Origin: Rosettibacter sp964572725
GTDB lineage: Bacteria; Bacteroidota; Ignavibacteria; Ignavibacteriales; Melioribacteraceae
DNA length: 64,000 bases
Direction: 5' to 3'
Assembly (NCBI GenBank): GCA_964572725.1
Contig: CAZNFW010000008.1
Coordinates: 16,220-80,219, forward strand
Under the pieces are notes generated by a model. It did not search any database, had not been told where the DNA came from, and was given only the letters and a program-made list of their open reading frames with translations. How positions within the stretch are numbered: the first letter of the stretch is position 1; each line of letters opens with the position of its first letter. Made by a program: the position numbers and the translations under genes. Shown piece after piece: positions 51,819 to 61,568 of the stretch.

Positions 51819-52862
51819 TTAACTTATCTTAAAATTTCTTCCTGCATTCATAAAAGCTTGAATATTTTCTATGGGTACTTCCTGCGGCAAATCACATCCT
51901 GTGCTTAAAATAAAATTTGGATATGGCTCCATCTTAATCAGCAAATCTTTAACTTCATTTTTTACATCATCGGGTTTGCCATTCAATATTTTACCAGTTG
52001 GGCAAATATTCCCTATCACAATCACATTGTCAGGAATCATATTTATTGCTTTGGCTAAATCCACCCCGGCTTCTTCTGAATCGAGACTTAGAGCATCAAC
52101 ATCTGCTTCGCACATTTTTTCAATTAAATGCATTGAATTACCACAAATATGATAAACAACTGCTATTGATGTATCTTCACACAATTTGCTAATTCTTTTC
52201 ACATATTTTTTTGAAAAATTGTTAAATGCGTCTGGACTTAACATAACAGCACTTGGTTCTAAAACACAAATAATTTGTGCGCCAGCTGAAATCAATAGTT
52301 TTACATAATCAAGAATTTTTTCTATTACAACTTCACAAACTTCCGAAAGAAATTCTGGATTATTAATTGAATAAACTGCTGCATTTGTTGCCCCTAATAA
52401 AAGTCCAGCTAAAGTGTAAGGACCTGTTACATAAGCGCCCCGTAAAATTTCTTTAGGCAGATAAATGTTCATCAACTTTACCGTTTCTACATAACCCAAT
52501 AATCTTGTGTCGTATCTAATGTCAATATCTTTTATCTTTTCTAAATCATCAATTGTAAAATCTTCGGTAATAACCGTAGCAGATTCATTAACTGGAAAAA
52601 CAGTATACCTTCCTAAAGCATTAGCTTCAACAGATAAATCCATTAATGGGAAAACAGCATCTGGACTAAAAGTATCAACATTAGCTTTAATTACTTTGAA
52701 ATGTTCATAGTAATTTTGTTGAGCAAGTTTAATTGTTGAGTTTACCAATTTAAGACCCGGGAAACCAACAAGAGGTGCAACAAGCCTTCGCTTATTTTGA
52801 TTTGCAAGTTTTAAAGCACGAAGTAAAAGTTTTTCTTCTTTTTGAATTATTGGAGTCCACAT
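51819..52862 (-). CDS. UroD-family methyltransferase with MtaA-like zinc motif
   Basis: The 347-residue TIM-barrel protein belongs to the uroporphyrinogen decarboxylase superfamily. It keeps the His-x-Cys ... Cys zinc motif of corrinoid:coenzyme methyltransferases (YHICGNS near residue 239 and STGCDLP near 325), which true uroporphyrinogen decarboxylases lack. It should move a methyl group between a corrinoid protein and a thiol or other acceptor. A second, different member lies at 60.1 kb next to corrinoid genes. Here the gene stands alone. Confidence 0.82.
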   Translation of the reverse strand: MWTPIIQKEEKLLLRALKLANQNKRRLVAPLVGFPGLKLVNSTIKLAQQNYYEHFKVIKANVDTFSPDAVFPLMDLSVEANALGRYTVFPVNESATVITEDFTIDDLEKIKDIDIRYDTRLLGYVETVKLMNIYLPKEILRGAYVTGPYTLAGLLLGATNAAVYSINNPEFLSEVCEVVIEKILDYVKLLISAGAQIICVLEPSAVMLSPDAFNNFSKKYVKRISKLCEDTSIAVVYHICGNSMHLIEKMCEADVDALSLDSEEAGVDLAKAINMIPDNVIVIGNICPTGKILNGKPDDVKNEVKDLLIKMEPYPNFILSTGCDLPQEVPIENIQAFMNAGRNFKIS

Positions 52863-52966
52863 AACATAATGACTAATTTTATCTGATGGTATTTATACAT
52901 ATTGTTTACCTATTTAAAAATTATCGAATGTAAAAAGTTATTTCTTCTTTTTGGTATCATTTGATA

Positions 52967-54346
52967 TTATTTCATATAGGCCATTTTCTTTGCATCAGTA
53001 AAATTATCAGTAATAATTTTATAAATATAAATTCCTGAAGTTAACCCATCGGCATCAAAAACAAACTCGTGATAACCTGCTGGAATTTGTTTGTTAATTA
53101 TTGTTTTTATTTCTCTGCCTGTAATATCATAAATTTTCAATGTAACAAAATCACTTTGAGGCAAATAAAAACTAATTATTGTTGATGGATTAAACGGATT
53201 CGGAAAATTTTGTAATAGCTGATATTCATTTGGTAATGTAATGCTAATTTCCTCAACAGAAGTAATTAAATCTTTTCCATCACCAACAATTTCAATTTCA
53301 GAAAGATTATTAGTTCCAACTCCTACTTGATTTAACATATAAAGATGATTGTCACATTGACCGCCGGAAGGTAAATCTAATTTAGATTTAGAAGGGTCGC
53401 GTCCCATTACATAAGCACCAACACTGTCAGTTGCTACACAATCTTTTCCAGCAATTAAAACATTATATTCAGCTGGTTGAAAAGTAGGATTCCATACACC
53501 TTCGCCGCCAATTGCATTTTTAATTCCGTCAATAAGAGAAAGATGGATTGGTCGAGCTAACAGCAAATCACAAATTGATTTTGGCAGATGAGTATTCGAA
53601 GGTCCGCCTTCTTGATGTAAAGCACCTCTTCTTGAACTATCATTTGGCAAAGTATAAAGTTGTTTAGGAACAATTCCAACATGATTTTTTATTGCACCTG
53701 TATAACCTGCTTCGTAATGATGTTTTAATTTTGGAATTGAAACAAATAAATCTACTTCGTCAAGAATTCTGTTGAACTTGAATGAACTATAAAAAAATTT
53801 ATCACTGCCAACAGATTTTTCAATAAAGTCTGAATAAGGCTCTGGTTTATTTAAGTCAACAAAATTAACTCCAAGATTATTTTGAATCTCTTTATAACCA
53901 AAATTATTAAATGATGCATCATCCCATAAAGCTTCTACTATAAAAATATCTTTTGGATTTACACCACTGTCAATTATTAATTCTAAAGCTGCACGCATAA
54001 CTTCCGGATGAGTCCACATTGTATCTCTTATATCTTTTCCTTTTAATTTTGAACTGAAAGCTGAACCAGAGCCGCCAGTAAGATTTATTTTAACTGCAAC
54101 TTTCTTTCCATTATTAAATAAGTCATTTATTCCGCCAATCTGTTCAAATAAATATTGAACTTTTTGTTTGACGTAACTTCTATCATAATTATTTGCTTTA
54201 GTTATAGCAACTTTAGTTTTGAATTCATAGAGTGAATGTGCGAACAATTTTTTTGGAGAAATATATGGCGCAAGCATCAATCCAGTCGATGCAATACCAA
54301 TTGATTTAATAAAATCTCTTCTGGTATAACCTTTTTGATTTTTCAT
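52967..54346 (-). CDS. DUF362 protein with Tat signal and T9SS sorting domain
   Basis: The 459-residue protein opens with a twin-arginine signal (TRRDFIKSIGIASTGLML). Residues 45-360 are a DUF362 domain (KVAVKINLTGG ... VSIPKLKHHYEAGYTGAIKNHVG), of unknown function. The last 85 residues are a type IX sorting domain (LLQNFPNPFNPSTIISFYL ... GIYIYKI). So it seems to cross the inner membrane folded by Tat and the outer membrane by T9SS. It lies 32 bases after the glycosidase gene and closes the secreted carbohydrate set. Confidence 0.88.
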   Translation of the reverse strand: MKNQKGYTRRDFIKSIGIASTGLMLAPYISPKKLFAHSLYEFKTKVAITKANNYDRSYVKQKVQYLFEQIGGINDLFNNGKKVAVKINLTGGSGSAFSSKLKGKDIRDTMWTHPEVMRAALELIIDSGVNPKDIFIVEALWDDASFNNFGYKEIQNNLGVNFVDLNKPEPYSDFIEKSVGSDKFFYSSFKFNRILDEVDLFVSIPKLKHHYEAGYTGAIKNHVGIVPKQLYTLPNDSSRRGALHQEGGPSNTHLPKSICDLLLARPIHLSLIDGIKNAIGGEGVWNPTFQPAEYNVLIAGKDCVATDSVGAYVMGRDPSKSKLDLPSGGQCDNHLYMLNQVGVGTNNLSEIEIVGDGKDLITSVEEISITLPNEYQLLQNFPNPFNPSTIISFYLPQSDFVTLKIYDITGREIKTIINKQIPAGYHEFVFDADGLTSGIYIYKIITDNFTDAKKMAYMK

Positions 54347-54378
54347 TTTAATCCTCTTTTTTACTTAATAATTTTCAA

Positions 54379-56526
54379 TCACATAAAAGGCATTATGCCT
54401 TCGACTTTTATTTTCCATTTTCCATTTTTTGGAAAACCAGGCGCTGTAATTTTCGGTGAACCATTCCAGCCTGCTGCCATCATTGCAACTGCAGTTAATA
54501 AACCTCCATTGCCAGGTAAATAAATTGGTAATCTTTCCTCTTGATAATTATGACCATTAATTAAATAAGTATTCTTTTTAACATTCATTAATAAAGCATC
54601 AACAGCTAATTCAGGTTCTCCAATTCTTGCTGCTGTCATTGCAATCATTGGATAATCCCAGCCCCATGTTTTTTCCCAATTCCATGATTCTAAAACTTTT
54701 TTCAGTGTATTGCGCATTATTTCTTTATCTATATTTTCATTCGGAATCATCCCAAAGGCACCCAACAATGTTGGATGGTCATTTCTGTGAAATTCATCTT
54801 CAAAAGTATTCATTGCATTTTCTGTGTTTTGATATAAACCATTTTTTATAGGCAGTTTTGATAAATTCTTAATTACATGTTCCCAATTTTCATTTTTGCC
54901 AAGTCCCAATCGCACTCTCCATTGTTGAGCTGTCTTTAATGCAAATAACGAATATGATAATTCAAAAGCTGGATTAATTGTTTCTTTTGGTTTATAAATT
55001 TCTTGTGCTGGAATTAATGGCGGACCTAAAACATACCTTTTATTTTTTTCATCCCATTTAGAAAATGATGCAAGAAAATCTGCAACTTTAAATACAAGCT
55101 CTTTATATTTATGAAGTATAGAATCATTTCTGAAATATCTATACAATAATTCTGAAAAATAAATTAAATGAGGCTGCTGCCAGATTAAAAACACACCAAC
55201 TTTAGAAGGACTTTCCATTCCATCAATTGAAACCATTTTTGGAAATCTTGCACCATTGAATCCCTGAGCCTTTGCATATTTTTCTGCAGATGATAGAATT
55301 TTCAAAAACCAATTCATTTTTTCTTCAAGAAATTCTGGTTTGCCCCACAATACAAAATGAACAAGATGCCACCAGCTCATTTCGAGATGAAATTTCCCAT
55401 ACCAGCTGTTTATTGTTAAACCAGTCTCTTGCGGCGGATATTTTCCTCCGCATTGAATTGCAGTTAAATATCTTGATAATATAATTCTTCGTTCAAGTTC
55501 AAAAGCTCTTGAATCAGTGCATTCAGAAAAATCAATTGCTCCACCCGTCATCCAGAAATTTTTCCAGTAACTTTTCGATTTGCTTAATGTTTCACCTACA
55601 TTCGGCAATCCTTTTTCCGGAAAGTCATTTGAAAATAAAACAGAAAATTCAAAATTTTTTGTTGAGCCAATATCAAGTAAAAAAGTGTGTTTTGATTTTT
55701 GAATTAACTTTGCATTATCATTCCAATTAATTGATACAAAATATACTGTTGAATCCAGAGTTCTCTTTATTATAACATGATTGAAATTAGAAAATATTGT
55801 TTCTGAAAAATGTTTTTCTTCACTTTTCCAGTCTGATGCATTTTTGCCCCATTGAGTTGAACCATAAGGAAATTTTATTTCAACAGCTGTTCTTTTTTCT
55901 TTCAATAACTCTGAATTAATTTTAAAAGCAATTAAATCTAATTCGGGATGACATGCGGTTTCAACGAATACTTTCTTGTTATCTATTTCAAATGAACTTT
56001 TGATTATTCCTTCCCATATATCTAATTCCTGATAAATATTTTTTATATCTGATAATTTAATTTCAGAATCTTCCATTGAATTGCTTTTATGAAAATTATC
56101 TTTTCTAAAAAACTTAAAGCCAATTCTTGCAAGGTTTAATCTATGTGGATTTGCTCTTAAATATTCACCAGCTTGTGAATTTTGTTTTGATGCAAAAGGA
56201 ATTTCTCTCCCATTCCATTTGTAATATTCATAAGTATCTTCCAGTTTATAATTAGAATGGTTTGGTATTGAATGCCAGCCCCATTCGGATTGAGTGCATA
56301 ATGGAATTCCATTTTCATAAAACTCTGAAAATGTTTGCAATCCAGTAACATCAACTGTAAATGCAAACTTGCCATTCCCAACTGTAAACGGAGAAAGTGA
56401 ATCTGCTTTTGTTATTACCGGAATATGTCGATGCACAAGAGCATATCTGTCAATTTTTTCTGATTGACTTTTTGTTTCTGCCAATGTGAATAAAATAAAT
56501 AATAATATGACAGTATGTTTAATCAT
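54379..56526 (-). CDS. Secreted six-hairpin glycosidase-like enzyme
   Basis: The 715-residue protein has a signal peptide (MIKHTVILLFILFTLAETKS), a beta-rich N-terminal half (to about residue 320) and a helical C-terminal half with aromatic-rich segments (WHLVHFVLWGKPEF, FLIWQQPHLIYFSELLY, WNWEKTWGWDYPM). This is the layout of (alpha/alpha)6 glycosidases such as GH65 or GH95 relatives. I cannot assign a family or catalytic acid. It has no sorting domain, unlike its two neighbours, so it may stay in the periplasm. It follows the SMP-30 gene by five bases. Confidence 0.65.
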   Translation of the reverse strand: MIKHTVILLFILFTLAETKSQSEKIDRYALVHRHIPVITKADSLSPFTVGNGKFAFTVDVTGLQTFSEFYENGIPLCTQSEWGWHSIPNHSNYKLEDTYEYYKWNGREIPFASKQNSQAGEYLRANPHRLNLARIGFKFFRKDNFHKSNSMEDSEIKLSDIKNIYQELDIWEGIIKSSFEIDNKKVFVETACHPELDLIAFKINSELLKEKRTAVEIKFPYGSTQWGKNASDWKSEEKHFSETIFSNFNHVIIKRTLDSTVYFVSINWNDNAKLIQKSKHTFLLDIGSTKNFEFSVLFSNDFPEKGLPNVGETLSKSKSYWKNFWMTGGAIDFSECTDSRAFELERRIILSRYLTAIQCGGKYPPQETGLTINSWYGKFHLEMSWWHLVHFVLWGKPEFLEEKMNWFLKILSSAEKYAKAQGFNGARFPKMVSIDGMESPSKVGVFLIWQQPHLIYFSELLYRYFRNDSILHKYKELVFKVADFLASFSKWDEKNKRYVLGPPLIPAQEIYKPKETINPAFELSYSLFALKTAQQWRVRLGLGKNENWEHVIKNLSKLPIKNGLYQNTENAMNTFEDEFHRNDHPTLLGAFGMIPNENIDKEIMRNTLKKVLESWNWEKTWGWDYPMIAMTAARIGEPELAVDALLMNVKKNTYLINGHNYQEERLPIYLPGNGGLLTAVAMMAAGWNGSPKITAPGFPKNGKWKIKVEGIMPFM

Positions 56527-56531
56527 AAAAA

Positions 56532-57692
56532 TTATTTAATTAAAATCATTTTTTTAGTTTCAGAAAATTTATTGTCAGCTGATAGCTGATAAAAATAAAT
56601 TCCGCTTGATAAATTTTTAGCAGATAGTGGGACTTGATAAGTATCAGCATTTTGATATTCACTTATGAGTGTTTGAACTTTTCGCCCCAATTCATCATAT
56701 AAAATTAATTTAACAAAAGCTGGTTCTACTAACGAGTATGAAATAATAGTTCCATTGTTAAAAGGATTAGGATAATTATAATTAAGTTGGAAAGATTTTG
56801 AATTAGTCTTTTCTTCTTTCACATCAGTATAAATATTTTTAACGCGATAAACAGCTGAACCAGAAGTAACAAACAGTGTTCTTCCATCTTCACCAAAGCA
56901 GCAATTAGTAGTTTGTCCAGGAATTCTAATTGTATCAACAAAAGAACCATCAGAATTAAAAACCCAAATTCCAAGCGGACCTGCTTCAAATATAAAACCA
57001 TACTTATCTACCTTCATCCCATCAGCATAGCCTAAAGGCTGCATGTATGCTAATTTCTTTTTATTAACAATTGTCGAATCATCAATTACATCCCATACAT
57101 AAATATTTCTTGCTTCTGAATCACTTACATATAACTTTTTTTCATCTGGCGAAAAGGCAATTCCATTTGGTCTATACAAAGTTTTATCAAGCAAATAAAG
57201 TTTGCCTTCGGTTGTAATACTATAAATTCCATAAAACCTTAATTCTTCTTGGCTTGCATTAATACCATAAGGCGGGTCTGTAAAGAAAATAGTTCCATTT
57301 GAGTTTACTGCTAAATCATTTGGACTGTTTAATCTTTTCCCATTGTAATGAGTTGCAAGTGGAGTTAATGTTCCATCATTTTCTAATCTCGCCAACTGTC
57401 TTAATCCATGTTGAGCAAGCAAAAGATTTCCATTCTTATCTAAAGCTAATCCATTAGAATTTCCAGATGGTTTAAGGAATACAGAAACCCCGGAATCTGG
57501 TATCCATTTATAAATTGTATTTGCAGGAATATCACTGAATAATAAAGCTCCATCCTTCCAGACGGGTCCTTCCACAAATTGAAAACCATCAGCAATTTTT
57601 TCAACCGTTATGCCTTTTGTATTAATGCTTTGACTAAGTAACGGACGAACTAAAAAAAATGATGTTATTAAAAATAAACTTATTAATCTCAT
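56532..57692 (-). CDS. Secreted SMP-30/gluconolactonase-like propeller with T9SS domain
   Basis: The 386-residue protein has a signal peptide, a six-bladed propeller (residues 30-295) with FVEGPVWKDGALLFSDIPANTIYKW, NSPNDLAVNSNGTIFFTDPPYG and RPNGIAFSPDEKKLYVSDSE, typical of SMP-30/gluconolactonase/LRE proteins with their metal-binding Glu, Asn and Asp. A type IX sorting domain occupies the last 88 residues (NYPNPFNNGT ... SGIYFYQL). It may open sugar lactones outside the cell. Confidence 0.88.
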   Translation of the reverse strand: MRLISLFLITSFFLVRPLLSQSINTKGITVEKIADGFQFVEGPVWKDGALLFSDIPANTIYKWIPDSGVSVFLKPSGNSNGLALDKNGNLLLAQHGLRQLARLENDGTLTPLATHYNGKRLNSPNDLAVNSNGTIFFTDPPYGINASQEELRFYGIYSITTEGKLYLLDKTLYRPNGIAFSPDEKKLYVSDSEARNIYVWDVIDDSTIVNKKKLAYMQPLGYADGMKVDKYGFIFEAGPLGIWVFNSDGSFVDTIRIPGQTTNCCFGEDGRTLFVTSGSAVYRVKNIYTDVKEEKTNSKSFQLNYNYPNPFNNGTIISYSLVEPAFVKLILYDELGRKVQTLISEYQNADTYQVPLSAKNLSSGIYFYQLSADNKFSETKKMILIK

Positions 57693-57725
57693 AATATTTT
57701 TTTACTCTCCACATTTGTAGTTTAA

Positions 57726-59972
57726 TTAACGAATTAAAATCATTTTCTTTATTGCATTGAATTCTGCATCTACATTTAATTTATAAAAATAGATACCGCT
57801 TGATAAATTATTTGCATTAAAAATAATTTCATATTTCCCTGCATTCTGATATTGATTTACCAGAGTTGAAATTTCTCTTCCAAGCATATCATAAACTTTT
57901 AATGTTACAAAGCCTGCCTTTGATAATTCATAAGTTATTTTTGTAGCTGGATTAAATGGATTTGGATAATTTTGATATAATACAAAATCTTTCGGTATAA
58001 AATTATTTTCTTTAATATCAGCTGTTCCTGTTGTATTAACTTTTACATAACTTATTCCATCATACCATGTTCTTGTAATATCACCTGTTAATGTGTTTGA
58101 TGTTCCTGTACGAACTGAATTGTCATCAACATAAACAAAAAATTTAAGATTATCTTTTAGTTCAATTCTTCCAAGATAAGCTTGATAAAGAAAGTAATTT
58201 TCTTTGTTTGTAATTATGGGAACATCATAATCATTTTCATCAACAGATTGAGCAGAAATATGTCGATATGTTTGCATATTATCTAATGAAAGACCTGCTT
58301 TAATTCTCCAGTCTGCTGAAGGATTAGCCCAGAAGTTTACCCAGACATCATATAGACCATTTTCAGAAACTAAAACCTGAGTTTTTAGAACAGGAGCATT
58401 TTCACCTCTAATTTCTGATGAAGTAAAAATTGTATTATTATTTCCGTATTCTGTTCTAAGATGCCATTTATTATCACTACTACCGGGATTAGAATCAGGA
58501 CCTGTAACTGCTAATGAAGAACCATCTTCATAATAAGTATTATCGAGCGAAGCATCCAGATAAGTTTTTTTAAAAATCTTTTCTTTTTTGTTTTCAATTA
58601 ATCCAACAACAGCAGCATCATAACTTTGAGCTGAAGTATATGTACCACGACACCACAACAATGCAACATTATCTTCATTCCATTTCGGAACAATTGGACG
58701 AATATTATCACGAGTTGAATTTTGTGTTATTGGAGTCCATAGCCAACTTACACCATTATCATTAGTTACACCTTTAAATATTTCTCGAACATTTAATTTA
58801 ATTGTTGTGTCACGCGGGTCATATGGTGTTGAAATATAAATTGTATTGGGGTTGTCAGGAGATAATGCACCTAATCCAACATAATCAGCTTCAGATGAAT
58901 AAAATTTTAAACCTGCTTTAGTCAAAAAGGTATAAGACCACTTTCGACCATCAAATCGACAATAAATAAAAGCATGTTCAGGATTTACATTATTATCTGG
59001 ATAACCAAAACTTTCATATTGATTCATTCTTGTAGTAATAATTGCTGCTATTGTTCCATCTTGATATCTTACAAGATCTGACTGCCAGCAGCGATAAAAT
59101 GTATTGTTACCAATTTTTGTCCCGTTGCTAAATACTTTTGTAAAATGCCAGTAAGCAGGAATAAATGTAGTATCGTAAATATCATCATCAACTAAAATTC
59201 CATATGAGTCATATGCCTTGCCATTTTTTATATAACCATGATAAATGCTTGTAAGTGTATCTCTTGGATGCTGCTCTGTAAAAATAAAATCAATTCGGTC
59301 AATTCCATTACTCCAATATTTATAATAACCTTTGTTATAAGAATTACTCGAATTAGTAGTTAATTGACCGCCAAAAGTCCATGTATCGCCGTAATCATCA
59401 GACACAATAAAATTCGGACTGCGATGATTTGCTCTCGAAAAATTATACATTCTATTTTCTGCAGAAAGATAATAAAGATTGTTATAAGCAATTGTATAAT
59501 CTGTTCCTCCGGGTCTTTTAGTCCAATCATAAACCTGTTCAGGTGTCAATAATACACCATCAAAAATTCTGTATCGATTATTATATCTATCATAATGATC
59601 AGAATACATTGTAATATATTTTCCATCAGGACGAATTAAAAAAGCAGGTGCATTGTGGTCATCGTTGCTTAATTTTGCAAGTTCATATTTTTTCATCAAT
59701 CGAGTTTTAAGGTCAACAATAACTGCTTCATTTAATCCGCTTCTTGATTGCCCTCCAAAACCATTTGTATTTGCAGAGCTGCCAAGAATTAATTTTTCTT
59801 TTATTGTATCAACTACACATCTTTCATCCTGAAACCAGCACCAGAGACCATTATCATTAAATTGAATTAAATTACCATTGACAATATCTTTTCTAACTTG
59901 AGCCAATAAAGTGCTTAAAAAAATTATTGGCAATAAACTGATAATAATAAATTTGAGTATGTTTTTTTTCAT
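57726..59972 (-). CDS. Secreted BNR_4-type propeller, probable polysaccharide lyase, T9SS domain
   Basis: The ATG at 59972 is preferred over an upstream GTG. The 748-residue protein has a signal peptide, a propeller of the BNR_4 type (NGLWCWFQDERCV, SNDDHNAPAFLIRPDGKYI, ANHRSPNFIVSDDYGDTW), a beta-rich middle domain (about 480-650) and a type IX sorting domain. BNR_4 relatives include ulvan and rhamnogalacturonate-type lyases with His and Tyr catalytic residues; conserved His is seen, activity is inferred. It leads the operon with SMP-30 and glycosidase genes. Confidence 0.8.
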   Translation of the reverse strand: MKKNILKFIIISLLPIIFLSTLLAQVRKDIVNGNLIQFNDNGLWCWFQDERCVVDTIKEKLILGSSANTNGFGGQSRSGLNEAVIVDLKTRLMKKYELAKLSNDDHNAPAFLIRPDGKYITMYSDHYDRYNNRYRIFDGVLLTPEQVYDWTKRPGGTDYTIAYNNLYYLSAENRMYNFSRANHRSPNFIVSDDYGDTWTFGGQLTTNSSNSYNKGYYKYWSNGIDRIDFIFTEQHPRDTLTSIYHGYIKNGKAYDSYGILVDDDIYDTTFIPAYWHFTKVFSNGTKIGNNTFYRCWQSDLVRYQDGTIAAIITTRMNQYESFGYPDNNVNPEHAFIYCRFDGRKWSYTFLTKAGLKFYSSEADYVGLGALSPDNPNTIYISTPYDPRDTTIKLNVREIFKGVTNDNGVSWLWTPITQNSTRDNIRPIVPKWNEDNVALLWCRGTYTSAQSYDAAVVGLIENKKEKIFKKTYLDASLDNTYYEDGSSLAVTGPDSNPGSSDNKWHLRTEYGNNNTIFTSSEIRGENAPVLKTQVLVSENGLYDVWVNFWANPSADWRIKAGLSLDNMQTYRHISAQSVDENDYDVPIITNKENYFLYQAYLGRIELKDNLKFFVYVDDNSVRTGTSNTLTGDITRTWYDGISYVKVNTTGTADIKENNFIPKDFVLYQNYPNPFNPATKITYELSKAGFVTLKVYDMLGREISTLVNQYQNAGKYEIIFNANNLSSGIYFYKLNVDAEFNAIKKMILIR

Positions 59973-60077
59973 AATACACACAAAATATTTTTTGAATAAT
60001 TAATTCATAAGAATAAATTAATTAAAAAATCAGCTGAACTTTATTCTCATCTGTAATTATGATTTTCTAAAAATCTT

Positions 60078-61124
60078 TTATTCATTTTCATTCCATGAAT
60101 TATTCTTAACAGTTTCAATAAAAGTAAGTAAATTATCTGTAGATACCCCGGGAGGCATTCCACCACCGCAGGATAAAATTACTCTCGAACGATCTTTAAG
60201 AGAATTAATTAATTCTTTTGTTGTTTTTACAATTTCTTCCTGAGTTCCATTTGCAAGTACATCTCTTGGAGGTATATTACCAACAAGCGTAATTTTATTT
60301 TGAGTTAATTCTTTTAATTCATTCAAAGAAATATCAAAACCCATGTTAAAAAGATTTATACCCATTTCATTCAGATAAGGTGCAGATACTTTGCAAGGTG
60401 CATCATTATGAAGAAATTTAACAGATACATTCTCGCTGAATAGTTCTTTGAAATAAGGCAGGCCAAATTCCTTAAATTCATTTTCTCCCATAAAGCCAAT
60501 AATATCATCGAGCAAGAAAATTCCATCAATTGATGGGAAAGTATTCATTTGCAAATGAAGCCAATCTTTTAAGAAATCAGAAACTTTTCTCAAGAGTAAA
60601 TGAATTTTATCCGGATTTATCATCATTGCAGTTAAAAATTCTGTAGTTCCCATTAAAAAGCTTGCAATATTGAGAGGTCCGCGAGCAACCGCAAAGCGTA
60701 TTTTGTGTCCAGAATCTTCAATTCTTGGATGCATTAGTTTCAATCTGTTTAACATAAATGGCAGCAAGCCATCAGTTTCAGGATTTGGTTTTTCAATGTT
60801 ATCAATTTCATCGATAGAATTAATTATTTTATAAGCGAAAGGAAATTCATCAGGCGGGAAATTACATCTTGCTCCAAATGCTGATGGTTCTGTACACATT
60901 CCAAATTCTGACCAGAATCCGGGTAAAAAAATTACATCTGGGAAATTATTAATTGCTTTTAAATTTGCTTTGAACCAGAGTTCTTCACTCGAAAAATATT
61001 CGATTATCTTAATTCCATACCAATTGGGTAGCCATGGACTATCAATAATAAATGCAATTGGGAGCGGATCAAAAATTTCTCCGTTGATTACTCTTTTTAA
61101 TTTTTCCCATTGTTGGTCTGTCAT
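60078..61124 (-). CDS. UroD-family methyltransferase-like protein, altered zinc motif
   Basis: The 348-residue protein is a UroD-superfamily barrel. At the metal site it has FLHNDAPCKV, that is His-x4-Cys rather than His-x-Cys, with a later SCGGGMPPG. It may use a different metal geometry or substrate from MtaA. AGGAG precedes the start. It is followed upstream on the same strand by a MetH activation-domain protein, a homocysteine methyltransferase and a corrinoid protein, so a methyl-donor role to the corrinoid is likely. Confidence 0.8.
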   Translation of the reverse strand: MTDQQWEKLKRVINGEIFDPLPIAFIIDSPWLPNWYGIKIIEYFSSEELWFKANLKAINNFPDVIFLPGFWSEFGMCTEPSAFGARCNFPPDEFPFAYKIINSIDEIDNIEKPNPETDGLLPFMLNRLKLMHPRIEDSGHKIRFAVARGPLNIASFLMGTTEFLTAMMINPDKIHLLLRKVSDFLKDWLHLQMNTFPSIDGIFLLDDIIGFMGENEFKEFGLPYFKELFSENVSVKFLHNDAPCKVSAPYLNEMGINLFNMGFDISLNELKELTQNKITLVGNIPPRDVLANGTQEEIVKTTKELINSLKDRSRVILSCGGGMPPGVSTDNLLTFIETVKNNSWNENE

Positions 61125-61266
61125 ATTTTACTCCTATTGATTTTTTTATTTCATTTATTCATTATATCTGTTGTCAAATATTCATGAAAGATTCATCAGC
61201 AGCCTTTTTCGAAGTTCAACATAACTTAATTATTTCTCACGCTTGGAATAACAATTCTAATTTTTT

Positions 61267-61347
61267 TGTCATTCTGAGATATCCCGATAAAATTGGGATA
61301 CCTTAGAATCTAAAATACTAGAGATTCTTCACTTGCGTTCAGAATGG
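61267..61347. repeat. TGTCATTCTGAG palindromic unit (copy 1)
   Basis: TGTCATTCTGAG at the left and GTTCAGAATGGA at the right form imperfect inverted ends. Inside are the hairpin ATCCCGATAAAATTGGGAT, and TAGAATCT facing AGATTCT. It is non-coding and related to units at 63.3 and 63.6 kb. It occupies part of the 444-base gap before the UroD-like gene. Confidence 0.65.
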
Positions 61348-61373
61348 AAGAAAGAAAAAAATATCATTTTTGT

Positions 61374-61464
61374 GCTTACCATAAAGTATTTTTTTATAAG
61401 TACTGCAGCTAATTACACGAATTCTATCAAACTAATTTATTGAATATTACTTTTTGATTAACCC
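61374..61464. mobile_element. MITE-like element (copy C), divergent
   Basis: The complement of the right end, GGGTTAATCAAAAAGTAA, matches the family end at 15 of 18 bases; the left end is poor. The interior GCAGCTAATTACACGAATT parallels GCCGCTAATTACAGGAATC of copy B at the same distance from the left end, which is the main evidence. No coding capacity. Confidence 0.5.
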
Positions 61465-61568
61465 GGAAAAATCTTACATATATTTTCAAAGAACTTAATT
61501 TGTATATCAATTTTATTAATCATCTTATAAAATTTTCTTTTAAGACTTATCCGAACTTTAGTAAGACA

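Noticed and set aside
52955..52966. Palindrome TATCA-TT-TGATA after the DUF362 gene as terminator
   Set aside because: The stem has only five AT-rich pairs and no clear T run follows.
61125..61568. Decayed gene in the gap between the UroD-like and activation-domain genes
   Set aside because: No frame shows protein-like composition; the DNA is explained by the two repeat elements.
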